Notes: generated from the letters alone by a model not told the origin. Positions 46,132 through 55,539 are shown, counted from the first letter of the stretch. The stretch is DNA of 64,000 nt from Sphingopyxis granuli NBRC 100800 (GCF_001591045.1 NZ_BCUA01000001.1:62001-126000); one strand, 5' to 3'. A program made the numbers and translations.

Positions 46132-48516
46132 TCAGCTCGTCGAGAGGCCTTCGGCTGCGGAAACAGCCTGCGCCGTCCGCACGAAGCTGTCCGGGTTCAG
46201 CGATATGGAGTCGATACCCTCAGCAACGAGGAAAGCAGCGAAGTCGGGATGATTGCTCGGTGCCTGGCCACAGATGCCGATCTTGATGCCGGCCGCGTGA
46301 GCCTTGCGAATGGCCTCGGCGATCATCCGCGTAACGGCCTCGTCGCGCTCGTCGAACAAGCTGGCCAGAAAGCCCGAATCGCGATCAACGCCAAGCACCA
46401 GCTGGGTGAGGTCGTTTGACCCGATTGAAAAGCCGTCGAAGCGCGTGGCGAACTGCTCGGCCAGGATGACGTTTGAGGGAATCTCGCACATCATATAGAT
46501 TTGGAGGTCGTTCTCGGCGCGGCGCAGGCCGTTCTCGGCCATGGCTTCGAGGACGCGATCGGCTTCGGCCGGGGTGCGGCAGAACGGGACCATCACGATG
46601 ACGTTGCGGAAGCCCATGGTTTCACGCACCCGTTTGAGGGCGCGGCACTCGAGCGCAAACCCTTCGCGATAGCGTTCGTCATAATAGCGCGACGCGCCCC
46701 GGAATCCGAGCATCGGGTTCTCTTCCTCGGGTTCGAAAACGTCACCGCCTACAAGGTGGGCATATTCGTTGGTCTTGAAGTCGCTGAGGCGAACGATGGC
46801 GGGGTGCGGGTGATAGGGACTTGCGAGCTTGGCGATACCGCGAGCGAGGACATCGACGAAATAGTCGGACGGGTGTGCGTATCCGCGCGTGAGGTCCCGG
46901 ATCTGGCGCTGGGCTTCCGGGCTCGCCCGCTCGGGGTGGACGAGCGCCATGGGATGGACCTTGATGTGGGCGTTGATAATGAATTCCATACGGGCAAGGC
47001 CGACGCCCTTTGCGGGCAGCCTCCACCACTGGAAGGCTGCTGCCGGGTTGGCGATATTGACCATCATGTCGGTCCTGGTGGCCGGCAGGGCGCCGATATC
47101 GACCTCGGTCGCCGAGAAATCGAGGATGCCGTCGTAGATCGTGCCAACGTCGCCGTCGGCGCAACTGATCGTGATGTCCTGATTTTCGGCAATGACCTCG
47201 GTGGCGTTGCCTGTGCCGACGATCGCGGGCACACCAAGTTCGCGGCTGACGATGGCGGCATGGCTGGTGGTCCCGCCATGGTTGGTCACGATACCCGCAG
47301 CCCGTTTCATGACAGGGACCCAGTCGGGATCTGTCGTCTCGGTCACGAGGATCGATCCATCGCGGAACTGTTCGATGTCGGCGGCGGTGCGGATCACGCA
47401 GGCCTTGCCGGCGGCGATGGCTGTGCCGATGGCGGCGCCGGTCGTAATCGCGGCGCCTTTCGATTGGAGGCGGTAATGCCGGAAGGCGGTGGCGCTGGAT
47501 TGCGCCTGGACTGTCTCGGGCCGGGCCTGGACGATGTAGAGTTCGCCTGTCTCGCCGTCCTTGGCCCACTCCATATCCATCGGGCGTTGATAATGGTCCT
47601 CGATCGCGACGGCCCAGCGTGCGAGTTGGAGGATATCGGCATTGTCGAGCACGAAGGACCGGCGTTCCTGCACGGTCGTCTCGACGATGCGCGTGCGGTG
47701 GCTTCCGCCCTCGCCATAAACCATGCGGAAGGCTTTGCCACCGAGCTCCTTGTCTATAATCGGCTCGTTTTCCGGCTGCGCGAGAAGCGGCTTGAAAACG
47801 ACATATCTGTCCGGATTGACGGTCCCCTGAACCACGGTTTCACCAAGGCCCCAGGCGGCACTGATGACGATGGCGTTGGGAAATCCGGTTTCGGTGTCGA
47901 TCGAGAACATGACGCCCGAACCGGACAAATCCGAACGCACCATCTGCTGGATGCCGATCGAAAGGGCAACGTCGAGATGATCGAAGCCCTTCGCTTCGCG
48001 GTAAGCGATCGCCCGGTCCGTGAACAGCGAGGCGAAACAGCGCCGGCAGGCATCCTGCAGTGCGAGCTGCCCTTTCACGTTCAGGAAGGTTTCCTGTTGT
48101 CCCGCGAAACTTGCATCCGGAAGGTCCTCGGCGGTGGCGCTGCTACGGACGGCAACGGCCGGACGATCGTTTCCCGTGCGACGGCCGAGTTCCAGATAGG
48201 CAGTCAGTATTTCTTCCGCGATGTAGGAGGGCATCTCACCCTCCAGAAACAGGCTGCGAATAGCCTGCCCGGTGTCCTGCAGGGTGTATTTTCCGGAATG
48301 GAAAGCGGCGAGATATTGGGCGATCAGCGGGGCAAGCTGGTTGTGACGAACAAATGCGCGATAAGCATCGGCGGTTGTGGCGAAACCGGATGGCACCTTG
48401 ACGCCCTTTTGAGAAAGAGCCGCAGTCATCTCGCCGAGAGACGCGTTCTTGCCGCCAACGGCCAGCACGTCAGCGATGGCGATTTCCTCGAACCACAGGA
48501 TCAATGGCTTGGGCAT
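46132..48516 (-). CDS. ppsA: Phosphoenolpyruvate synthase
   Basis: 794 residues, the usual length. Converts pyruvate, ATP and water to PEP, AMP and phosphate. N-terminal ATP-grasp-like domain (SLGEMTAAL near the start, then VRSSATAEDLPDASFAGQQ). Central phosphohistidine domain with H419 in GGTTSHAAI. C-terminal PEP-binding barrel with the catalytic Cys at about 749 (GICGQAPS). The ATG has GGAGGAAA upstream. It is monocistronic between two Usp-containing operons; its upstream region carries a TTACGTAA palindrome. PpsA adds gluconeogenic capacity and suits an energy-stress island. Confidence 0.95.
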   Translation of the reverse strand: MPKPLILWFEEIAIADVLAVGGKNASLGEMTAALSQKGVKVPSGFATTADAYRAFVRHNQLAPLIAQYLAAFHSGKYTLQDTGQAIRSLFLEGEMPSYIAEEILTAYLELGRRTGNDRPAVAVRSSATAEDLPDASFAGQQETFLNVKGQLALQDACRRCFASLFTDRAIAYREAKGFDHLDVALSIGIQQMVRSDLSGSGVMFSIDTETGFPNAIVISAAWGLGETVVQGTVNPDRYVVFKPLLAQPENEPIIDKELGGKAFRMVYGEGGSHRTRIVETTVQERRSFVLDNADILQLARWAVAIEDHYQRPMDMEWAKDGETGELYIVQARPETVQAQSSATAFRHYRLQSKGAAITTGAAIGTAIAAGKACVIRTAADIEQFRDGSILVTETTDPDWVPVMKRAAGIVTNHGGTTSHAAIVSRELGVPAIVGTGNATEVIAENQDITISCADGDVGTIYDGILDFSATEVDIGALPATRTDMMVNIANPAAAFQWWRLPAKGVGLARMEFIINAHIKVHPMALVHPERASPEAQRQIRDLTRGYAHPSDYFVDVLARGIAKLASPYHPHPAIVRLSDFKTNEYAHLVGGDVFEPEEENPMLGFRGASRYYDERYREGFALECRALKRVRETMGFRNVIVMVPFCRTPAEADRVLEAMAENGLRRAENDLQIYMMCEIPSNVILAEQFATRFDGFSIGSNDLTQLVLGVDRDSGFLASLFDERDEAVTRMIAEAIRKAHAAGIKIGICGQAPSNHPDFAAFLVAEGIDSISLNPDSFVRTAQAVSAAEGLSTS

Positions 48517-48605
48517 GGCTTTCCTCCAGCTTGGGCATGGCGCCAGGCGAGCTGCCGCCTTGATCGCCTCGTTTTCGGGGCAACCATCGCCGGGCAGGAG
48601 GTGAG

Positions 48606-48625
48606 GGTCATTACGTAAGGGTCCT
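48606..48625. promoter_or_regulatory. TTACGTAA palindrome upstream of ppsA, possible response-regulator site
   Basis: The palindrome TTACGTAA (48611-48618) lies in GGGTCATTACGTAAGGGTCC, about 90 bases upstream of the ppsA start. TACGTA also occurs at 30639 and 31452, both upstream of minus-strand stress-island genes. The FixJ response regulator of rhizobia is reported to prefer TACGTAG-like sites. This is a suggestion from pattern only. Confidence 0.3.
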
Positions 48626-48748
48626 ATGCGTGGGTTGCACAGGAGGGTCCGTTGGTCAGGGCGCCATTGGAGGTCTTCGCGGGTTTTGCCGTCAGTCGGC
48701 CTGCTTCAGGCGATCCCCGTGCGCCGTCCGCAGGATGGTGATCGCAAT

Positions 48749-49432
48749 TCAATCACCGAAGAACTGGGGATTGCGAGCGATGAAGCGTCTTGCCCAGTTG
48801 TCCAGGTAGGAGGATCGGGCGCGACTGAGATAGCGCCAGCCAGCCACGCTGATCGCGAGCGCGCCGATGGCGTTGACGATGAGATCCCACATTGTGTCGG
48901 TGAGGCCAGACGGGTCGCCGAGCATGGGCTTCTGCATGGTCAACCCGAAAACCTGGTCCATCGTGAACTCGAATATCTCCCAGAGAGCGCCGATCGCCTG
49001 GGAGAAGCAGAATGCAAAGACCGCGAGAAATGAAGGCCTCATATGGAGGTCCACATGCCGATCCTCATTGAGGATGTAGACCGTCATGAACCCCTGAAGT
49101 CCCAGCAGTAGCCCTGCCGTTGCATGGAGGATCAGATCCCACCACCAAAAGCGCTCGTAATAGTCGCGCACCTCTCCGAGGAAGAGCGCCGCGAAACCGA
49201 ACAGAATGGCAAGTATCTGTACTTCGGGCGGTATGTGAACGGAAAAGCGGGCTTTCAGCACGATGGGCATCGCCATCGTCAGCATGATCCCGGCCACCAG
49301 GAAGACGTGGATCCATTGCTGCTCGATGGTCAGGAGAATGAGCTCCGCTGCCATCACGGACTGTAGGGCGACGAGGATGACGAGATGAGCGAGCCTGACT
49401 CGCCTTTCTTCATCTCGCTTGTTATCCCGCAT
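48749..49432 (-). CDS. DUF2238-like inner-membrane protein
   Basis: 227 residues from ATG 49432. Five or six hydrophobic segments (LVILVALQSVMAAELILL, VFLVAGIMLTMAMPIVL, ILAILFGFAALFLG, and more). The family-like features are WWWDLILHATAGLLLGLQGF, the ALWEIFEFTMD segment and GLTDTMWDLIVNAIGALAI, with conserved Asp, His and Glu in membrane helices. This is the YjdF/DUF2238 pattern as I remember it; function unknown. It overlaps the end of the upstream Usp gene by 11 bases, so they form an operon. Confidence 0.7.
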   Translation of the reverse strand: MRDNKRDEERRVRLAHLVILVALQSVMAAELILLTIEQQWIHVFLVAGIMLTMAMPIVLKARFSVHIPPEVQILAILFGFAALFLGEVRDYYERFWWWDLILHATAGLLLGLQGFMTVYILNEDRHVDLHMRPSFLAVFAFCFSQAIGALWEIFEFTMDQVFGLTMQKPMLGDPSGLTDTMWDLIVNAIGALAISVAGWRYLSRARSSYLDNWARRFIARNPQFFGD

Positions 49433-50315
49433 CGTCAGGTGCGATTCCCTGGATAATGCGTTGCGCTGGTTCGCTCGCCCGGCTGTCCTGTGGAACAAGC
49501 AGTACGTCGCATTCAAGGCAGCCGACAAGGGCTCGCGCCGTGCTCCCGAGCATCGCTGTCGCTAGCGCCGAGCGTCCATGGGTTCCAATGACCGCGAGAT
49601 CGACAGCGTTCGCCTGCACATGGTCGCGCGCAACCCGGCAGACGTCACCATAGTCCACGCTGACATCGAGGAGTGCTTGCGTCGCAGGAGACAGGGCGGT
49701 CGCGCTCAGGAATGCGTCCAGCTCGTATGCGATATCCGCCTGTTGCGCCGCGGCAGGGCCCTCGCGACCGCGCAACGTCTCGAGCCGAACATGATACGCG
49801 TGCAGGAGCGTGATTGCCGCCGTCGGGAACAGGTCGACCGCGGTTGTAAGCGCAGTTCTTGAGCATTCCGAAAAATCCGTGGCCGCCATCAACTGCCGAT
49901 ACTCTGCTTCCGCGCGTCCCTTGACGATCAGGAGCGGCAAGCCTGCCCGCCGTGCCAAGCGTTCGACCGTGGTTCCAATGAGGAAATCTCCGAGCTCATC
50001 CTTGCGGGAAATGCCCGTGACGATGAGCTCGACCGAGAATTCGGCAGCGACATCGAGAATGGTCGAAGTGACATCGCCGAACGCGACCCTCGTGCAAATC
50101 GCAATATTATCGTCTTGCACTTCGCTCTCGAGCTTCGCCTGGGCCCGATCCATGGCTTCTTCGCGATCCCAAGGTATCGTCGCATCGTTCTCGAGGACGT
50201 GAAGAAGCACTAACCTGGCGCCCCAGGCGCGTGCCAATAGCACCGCCCGGTCGCGGGAGCGATCGCACCGGCCGGTAAAGTCGGTGGGCAGCAGGATAGT
50301 TCGTGGCGTGACCAT
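49422..50315 (-). CDS. Universal stress protein, tandem Usp domains
   Basis: 297 residues. Two complete Usp domains: the first starts ILLPTDFTGRCDRS and carries TGISRKDELGDFLIGTTVE; the second has ATDFSEC and the ATP-binding loop GTHGRSALATAMLGSTA. Cytosolic stress protein. It precedes the DUF2238-like membrane protein with an overlap, and lies divergently from hipBA. The 260-base gap to hipB holds hip operators but may also carry this gene's promoter. Confidence 0.9.
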   Translation of the reverse strand: MVTPRTILLPTDFTGRCDRSRDRAVLLARAWGARLVLLHVLENDATIPWDREEAMDRAQAKLESEVQDDNIAICTRVAFGDVTSTILDVAAEFSVELIVTGISRKDELGDFLIGTTVERLARRAGLPLLIVKGRAEAEYRQLMAATDFSECSRTALTTAVDLFPTAAITLLHAYHVRLETLRGREGPAAAQQADIAYELDAFLSATALSPATQALLDVSVDYGDVCRVARDHVQANAVDLAVIGTHGRSALATAMLGSTARALVGCLECDVLLVPQDSRASEPAQRIIQGIAPDDAG

Positions 50316-50450
50316 AAATTCAACCGAGGAGACAAGCAGGTACCATGGACGGGAAGGTATCAGCGGTCGTCGACGTCTGCAAAGGGACTTGCATCAGCTT
50401 GTCTCAACTTCAGGATATGGGCCGGTTCGATTGCGGCGCGTGCGCGGCGA

Positions 50451-50565
50451 TATCCCGAGCAGGAAATTTATTAGCTTTCTTGCTGGGATCGGATCAATAA
50501 TATCCCGATCGGGTAAATTGTGGGTTGAAATTGCATCCAGGACTTAATATTTCCCGACCGGGAAA
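50451..50565. promoter_or_regulatory. Three evenly spaced palindromic operators upstream of hipB
   Basis: The three boxes are: TATCCCGAGCAGGAAA at 50451-50466 (imperfect), TATCCCGATCGGGTAA at 50501-50516 (nearly perfect), and TTTCCCGACCGGGAAA at 50550-50565 (perfect 7-base arms around AC). Starts are 50 and 49 bases apart. The last box ends 10 bases before the hipB GTG. E. coli HipB binds TATCC-N8-GGATA boxes, so autorepression by HipB is the likely role. Confidence 0.75.
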
Positions 50566-50575
50566 GTGAGGGGTC

Positions 50576-50809
50576 GTGCTGGACGCAACAACGATCGGGC
50601 AGATCGTCCGGAATGAGCGCAAGGAGCTTGGACTTCGCCAGGATGAGCTGGCAGCCGCTAGCGGAGTTGGACTGCGCTTCGTCGTCGATCTCGAGCGGGG
50701 CAAGGCGACTGCGCAGATCGGCAAGGTCATCACAGTCCTCGCCGCGCTGGGATGTGAGCTGCAGATCCGGCGGCCGGACGGGGTCGTGCTTGTAGGCCGG
50801 CCGGCATGA
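50576..50809 (+). CDS. hipB: HipB-type antitoxin, XRE-family repressor
   Basis: 77 residues with a typical HTH: TTIGQIVRNERKELGLRQDELAAASGVGLRFVVDLERGK. It neutralises HipA and represses its own operon. The start is GTG at 50576, since no ATG exists between the last operator and the HTH; GTGAGGGG precedes it. The stop overlaps the hipA ATG (ATGA). The three palindromes just upstream are its likely binding sites. Confidence 0.92.
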   Translation: MLDATTIGQIVRNERKELGLRQDELAAASGVGLRFVVDLERGKATAQIGKVITVLAALGCELQIRRPDGVVLVGRPA

Positions 50810-52071
50810 CCCCCGATATCGTCGATCGCCTTGTCATCTGGTCGGATCAGCGCATTGCCGGGGAGCTTGCGCTCGATCGCGGCGGTGCGATGCATTTTAC
50901 CTATGCTTCCGAATGGCTGGCGGATCAGATAGCAAAACCGCTCTCGCACGCTCTACCGAAGCAGGCGGAGTCGTTCGGCGACGCGCTATGCAAGGCTGTT
51001 TTTGGGGGACTGTTACCCGAGGAAGGGCAGCGAACCGCCATCGCGCGGGTGCTCGGCGTATCGCCTGACAATCCGTTTCGTCTGTTGGCGGCGCTTGGCG
51101 GTGATGTTGCCGGGGCACTTGCATTTCTCCCGGAAGGCGAGACGCCGCCCGCTGCACCCGCAGGTGAGCCCGCCCATCCGCTGGATGAGGTTGAGCTTGC
51201 GGCCTTGCTTGTTCGCTTGCCTCGTGTGCCGATGCTGGCTGGGGAAGGGGGCGCCCGGCTCAGCCTGGCCGGCGCCCAGGGTAAGTTGCCCGTCGTTCTG
51301 ATCGATCGTGCCATCGCTATCCCCCGCATCGGCGAGCCATCGACCCATCTCATCAAACCAGAGCCTGACCGCTTTCCCGGCCTGGCAGCCAATGAGGCCT
51401 TCTGTCTGGCGCTGGCGCGGGCGGTGGGTCTCGACGCAGCCATGGCGGAATGGCGGGCCATCGCTGGCCAGCCCTATTTGCTCGTGACGCGCTATGATCG
51501 CCTTGAGGCCGATGTCGGCACCACTCGGTTGCATCAGGAAGATTTTGCCCAGGCGCTCGGCGTGCCGTCGAACCGCAAATATGCGAGTGAAGGCGGGCCA
51601 ACTTTTCGCGATGGCTTCGCATTGGTGCGTCGGGCCACCACGCGGCCCGCACGCGAGGTGCTTAAGCTCGCCGATGCGGCGATCTTCAATCTGGTCATCG
51701 GCAATGCCGACGCCCATGCCAAGAATTACAGCCTGCTGCGCCGGGATAATGGCGAGGTGGTGCTGGCACCGCTTTATGATCTCGTGGCGACCCATATGTG
51801 GCCGGAGCTCTCAGCGAAGCTCGCCATGCGGTTCGGCCGTGCGGCGACCCTTGAGGACGTAGGGGCAGAGAGTTTCGAGCGCTTCGCCGAAGATGCGGGC
51901 CTGGCTCTTCCGTTCCTGCGCCGGCGTGCCGCGGCGATGGCCGCGGCTATCCGCGGCGCCATCGCCGATGGGATCGAGGTGCCAGGGCTTGAGGATGCGT
52001 CTCGTCTTGGTGAACTGCCGACGATTGTACGCGACCGTGCGGATCGGTTCGCGCTCAAGACCAAGCCGTGA
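50806..52071 (+). CDS. hipA: HipA-family serine/threonine kinase toxin
   Basis: 421 residues. The P-loop-like SLAGAQGKLPVV, then a HLIKPEPDRFPGL segment, VTRYDR and RLHQEDFAQALG, followed by the catalytic loop GNADAHAKN with D302, and the metal-binding LYDL near 322-325. HipA kinases phosphorylate glutamyl-tRNA synthetase in E. coli and drive dormancy; the target here is unknown. All main catalytic residues are present, so it should be active. It overlaps hipB and is followed by an AT-rich stretch and a strong hairpin before the convergent defence operon. Confidence 0.93.
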   Translation: MTPDIVDRLVIWSDQRIAGELALDRGGAMHFTYASEWLADQIAKPLSHALPKQAESFGDALCKAVFGGLLPEEGQRTAIARVLGVSPDNPFRLLAALGGDVAGALAFLPEGETPPAAPAGEPAHPLDEVELAALLVRLPRVPMLAGEGGARLSLAGAQGKLPVVLIDRAIAIPRIGEPSTHLIKPEPDRFPGLAANEAFCLALARAVGLDAAMAEWRAIAGQPYLLVTRYDRLEADVGTTRLHQEDFAQALGVPSNRKYASEGGPTFRDGFALVRRATTRPAREVLKLADAAIFNLVIGNADAHAKNYSLLRRDNGEVVLAPLYDLVATHMWPELSAKLAMRFGRAATLEDVGAESFERFAEDAGLALPFLRRRAAAMAAAIRGAIADGIEVPGLEDASRLGELPTIVRDRADRFALKTKP

Positions 52072-52155
52072 AGGGCGAAAAATATAAGATATTGATATAC
52101 AAGGATAAAAGATTGATAATATATCTTATGTTAAATTTTAGACGTGCGGCATGGT

Positions 52156-52185
52156 GGATGGCGGATGCATTAGTGTCCGCCATCC
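52156..52185. terminator. Bidirectional terminator-like hairpin between hipA and the defence operon
   Basis: GGATGGCGGA and TCCGCCATCC form a perfect 10-base stem with a ten-base loop. It lies between the convergent stops of hipA and the Res-like gene, next to a markedly AT-rich stretch (52080-52140). On the minus strand the sequence after the stem leads into A/T-rich DNA. Confidence 0.65.
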
Positions 52186-52197
52186 AAGTTTGCGCTG

Positions 52198-55100
52198 TTA
52201 TGCCGTTGAAACAGCTCCGATACTTTTTAACATCTTGCTCAAATACTTCTCGGAGCCATCGTCCATGAAAAGCACATTGCGCGTCTCCAGATCCTCCTTT
52301 GAACCTGCAGTCCCGACGTTCAAGAGGTCGCTGTACTGAGTGTAAGACAGGATGAAGGCATTCAGGATTAGGTCCGGATCGTCTAGTTCCTTCTGACGTT
52401 CCTTGATCTCGGAATAGAGCCCTAGCTTCGGGTCGTTGAGGTCGAGGTTCCGGATGCCTTTCGGATCAACAAAGCTGAGCCACTGCTGGCCCGTCGCATC
52501 ATCGACCAGCCATAGCAGAAAGTCGGGATAGAAATTACCGGCTCTTGCGAAGCCTAGGCCTTTCGCCTGAGTGTCTGCATTGCGCAGCAGATACAGGCTC
52601 CGCCCAGCAAGCAGCTCTTTGGCGACCGATGAATTGTAGAACGCTTCTAGATCGCGAACGAATTGAACCTCGCTGGGGGAATCGAAGGCCAGAGGACGCA
52701 TCTTCAGAGGCAAGTTACCGGTCACGTCAGGTGCCATCAGCGGATAATATAGGTGGCGAGCAAAGCTGATCGCGACCATGTGAGGCGCATTCCACTTGCT
52801 CGCTTCGCCGATCTTGCTAGCGGCAACTAGGTCCTTGAGAACCTTTAGCTTGGCCTCGTATTCCCGACCATCGTCCGTGGCGTCAATCTCGAACTGATAG
52901 AGCTTTAGCATCGAGCCGTGATCGTCGGTGATGTAGGCGACGTCGTAGAACTGCCCCTCGTACCCGGCTTTCAATGCCTGATAGAAGCGATCGGTATATT
53001 CGGTCAGTAGCTGAACGAGAATGTCCTGCTGCTTGTTGACGTCGGCAAAGCCGTTTATGGCCAACTCTGCCTGGGGAATGAACAACGTGTACCAAGCGTC
53101 GCTGCCAGCGCAGAAGTCGATCAGGCGCTGCCGGTCTAGCCGAAGGTTGCTCCAGGCCTTCAATAGCTTGTATTCCTGCAATGCGAGAAACACCGCGTCC
53201 CAGTCGAACATGGCCATGGCGGCGTGATCAATCTTGCCCTTGTAACGCGCATCGGGCGCAACCTTGACGGCAGAATTGTCCTTCGTGCTGAGCGCTTCGA
53301 TCCTCGGATAAAGGTCTAGCGTGGCATGCGGCAGCTTGATCTTGCCGACGAAATCCGCTGGCACTTCATACAGCCAAGGGAAGTGCGTGCGCTTGAAGCC
53401 CTTGATCTGATTGTCCTTGTAGCCGTCCTTCAGCTTGAGCGTCTTGAGGCGCTTGTCAGCCGGCAGGTTGGACCTCGTGGGGAAGTTCAGCTCGATTATC
53501 TCGTCGCTGGGCGTGATGCCCTCTTCCTTTAGGTAATCCTTGAAGGCGGCCATGTAGTTGGCCCGAACGCCGAAGATGTTGAGCGTTTCCAGCCGCTCCA
53601 GATGCACACCTTTGGGCCGTTCGTTCGGAAGCGAGCGTTTGAGTGACATGCCCCTGCCCTTCAGGCGCACGCCGCGCCCGAACAGCTGGATGATCTGCGA
53701 GCCTTCGCCTTGGCCCATGTTGAGCAGGCCCATGGTCGAGACGCGCCAGCTGGACCAGCCTTCGGTGAACTTGCGCGAACCGATCAAGACGTTGAGCTTG
53801 CTGCCCTCCTGATTGATCGTGCCGAACAGGCCGTCGCCGAAGTCGTCGGATTCGGTATCGAAGGCGTCGACATCCTCCGCCGTTTTGAAGAACCCGGCAT
53901 CGTCGCCGATGTTGATGACGCCAAAGTGGGGCGCATTGCCGATGCGCAAGGCTAGTTCGCCCTTGCTGCCCTTGAGATTGACCAGCTTTAGCCGCTGGCG
54001 CGCTTCGGCGTTGAACAGGCGGCGCAGTACGTCGGCATATATCGTTTCGGCATCGCGCTGCATGAGGGGCGAGAATCGCCCGGCAAAAACGTCGTTACCC
54101 TTTGGATCCAGCAATCGCGCCTTGTCTGCGATCAGGTCGGCGATCCATTCGATGGACTGGGCGTCATCGTTCAGGAACGAGGCCAGGAACTCGAGCACCG
54201 ACAGAACATCGCTGTCTTCGCCCGACACGGTATTGCCGACGAATACCCACAGCGGCTTGTCGATGTTGAATTCGGCAATCTGGTCACGGTGCGTGTCCCA
54301 CAGCCAGAGCTGCTGGTAAAAGCTGAGCAGGCAGGCTGTGAAATAAAGCGCACCATGCTTGTCGTACCCGGCATCGTCCAGGTTCAGGATCAGCGACTCC
54401 TTCCCGTAGCCGTCGGCGTAGAAGTACTTGTAGCTGTAATCGATCAGCACGGCCTTGGCGTAAGCCTCGCGAACGCCTTCGATCCGCGCGCGGGCATGGT
54501 CGGCCGAAGTGAGCGCGACCTGCGCCTTCTCGCTCTCGTCGAGCTGCCGATAGGTCCTTGCAAACTGGCGCCGGGCCTTGGCGTTCAGAATGTCCTGCTC
54601 GGCCTTTTCGACCGTTGCGCCCTTGGCGACCGACTGACTGAAGGTGGCGCTGTATTCGAAGGCGAAGCCGCCGCGTACCAGCGCCGCGCGCCGTGCCATC
54701 CAAACGCCACCCGCCGTGCCGGCGCCGCGATGCCCTTCGTCGACTAGGACAAGGTTGTTGCCTTCGAAGGCACCCGTGGCGACGGTCTTGTCACCCATTT
54801 CCTCGGCCAGCTTTGTTACTTCGATGACATCGATCCAACCCTTGTAGAGGCTGTCAGACTGGTTCTTGTCGAACAGGTGGGCGTTGATACCGGAGAGCCG
54901 GAATTCCTCCAGATGCTGGCGCGACAGGCCTTCGTTCGGCGTCAGCAGGATGATCCGGTCGGGCCAGACGTTGCTTCGGCCGTTCTGGAAATAGTGCAGG
55001 TACTGGTGGATGTTGACGTGCAGCAGCAGCGTCTTGCCGCTGCCGGTGGCGTTCCAGAAAGCCAGCTTGTTTAGGTCGTCCGCCGTGTAGTCACGGAAAT

Positions 55101-55539
55101 TCTCGGCGCCCGGCTCCAGCCGGTAGGCCGCCATCTGCTCGTTCAGGCCATCGAGCAATTGCTGGGGCCGGTTAAAATACCAGTCGAGATAGATTTCAGC
55201 AAAAAGCAGCGACAGGTACTGGAAGTACTTCAGCGTCAGGATCACACCATCGGTGGCGTTGCGGCGGTGGGTGATGGCCTGCCAGTGACGCACGATGTTG
55301 AGGTCATAGCGCCGCAGATCCGCCTCGCTGATCCGGTCCATGTTGAACAGGTTGCGGGTCAGCTCGTGGAAGAAGCGGGTCTGGCCGTCGTCGTCGATGC
55401 CTTCGTGCCGGTCTTCGCCCAGCCGTTCTTTAAGCGCGGAAAGCGATCCGCCCTTGAAATGGCTGAGCATCCAGCGGTTGAGCACCAGCTCCTGGTGGAA
55501 CGTGCGCCGGGCACGCGCGGCGCGGGGAGTGCGAGCCAT
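52198..55539 (-). CDS. Type III Res-like DEAD/DEAH helicase with C-terminal PD-(D/E)XK nuclease
   Basis: 1113 residues. Helicase core: Walker A ATGSGKT near 164-170, Walker B VDEGHRG, motif III FEYSATF, then a RecA2 domain with FTEGWSSW and QLFGRGVRL. Near the C-terminus PDFLLWL and, about 15 residues on, FVDPKG give the PD...DxK nuclease active site. It is the restriction arm expected to translocate on DNA and cut. The start is ATG 55539, whose bases overlap the TGA of the ASCH-like gene (ATGA), so the frame start at 55551 is rejected. Last gene of a five-gene operon. Confidence 0.9.
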   Translation of the reverse strand: MARTPRAARARRTFHQELVLNRWMLSHFKGGSLSALKERLGEDRHEGIDDDGQTRFFHELTRNLFNMDRISEADLRRYDLNIVRHWQAITHRRNATDGVILTLKYFQYLSLLFAEIYLDWYFNRPQQLLDGLNEQMAAYRLEPGAENFRDYTADDLNKLAFWNATGSGKTLLLHVNIHQYLHYFQNGRSNVWPDRIILLTPNEGLSRQHLEEFRLSGINAHLFDKNQSDSLYKGWIDVIEVTKLAEEMGDKTVATGAFEGNNLVLVDEGHRGAGTAGGVWMARRAALVRGGFAFEYSATFSQSVAKGATVEKAEQDILNAKARRQFARTYRQLDESEKAQVALTSADHARARIEGVREAYAKAVLIDYSYKYFYADGYGKESLILNLDDAGYDKHGALYFTACLLSFYQQLWLWDTHRDQIAEFNIDKPLWVFVGNTVSGEDSDVLSVLEFLASFLNDDAQSIEWIADLIADKARLLDPKGNDVFAGRFSPLMQRDAETIYADVLRRLFNAEARQRLKLVNLKGSKGELALRIGNAPHFGVINIGDDAGFFKTAEDVDAFDTESDDFGDGLFGTINQEGSKLNVLIGSRKFTEGWSSWRVSTMGLLNMGQGEGSQIIQLFGRGVRLKGRGMSLKRSLPNERPKGVHLERLETLNIFGVRANYMAAFKDYLKEEGITPSDEIIELNFPTRSNLPADKRLKTLKLKDGYKDNQIKGFKRTHFPWLYEVPADFVGKIKLPHATLDLYPRIEALSTKDNSAVKVAPDARYKGKIDHAAMAMFDWDAVFLALQEYKLLKAWSNLRLDRQRLIDFCAGSDAWYTLFIPQAELAINGFADVNKQQDILVQLLTEYTDRFYQALKAGYEGQFYDVAYITDDHGSMLKLYQFEIDATDDGREYEAKLKVLKDLVAASKIGEASKWNAPHMVAISFARHLYYPLMAPDVTGNLPLKMRPLAFDSPSEVQFVRDLEAFYNSSVAKELLAGRSLYLLRNADTQAKGLGFARAGNFYPDFLLWLVDDATGQQWLSFVDPKGIRNLDLNDPKLGLYSEIKERQKELDDPDLILNAFILSYTQYSDLLNVGTAGSKEDLETRNVLFMDDGSEKYLSKMLKSIGAVSTA

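Noticed and set aside
46501-48618. 705-residue plus-strand open frame opposite ppsA
   Set aside because: It is a GC-driven antisense shadow of a clearly conserved enzyme. Its composition (His/Asp/Gly-rich) is typical of such artefacts and no ribosome site or domain is evident.
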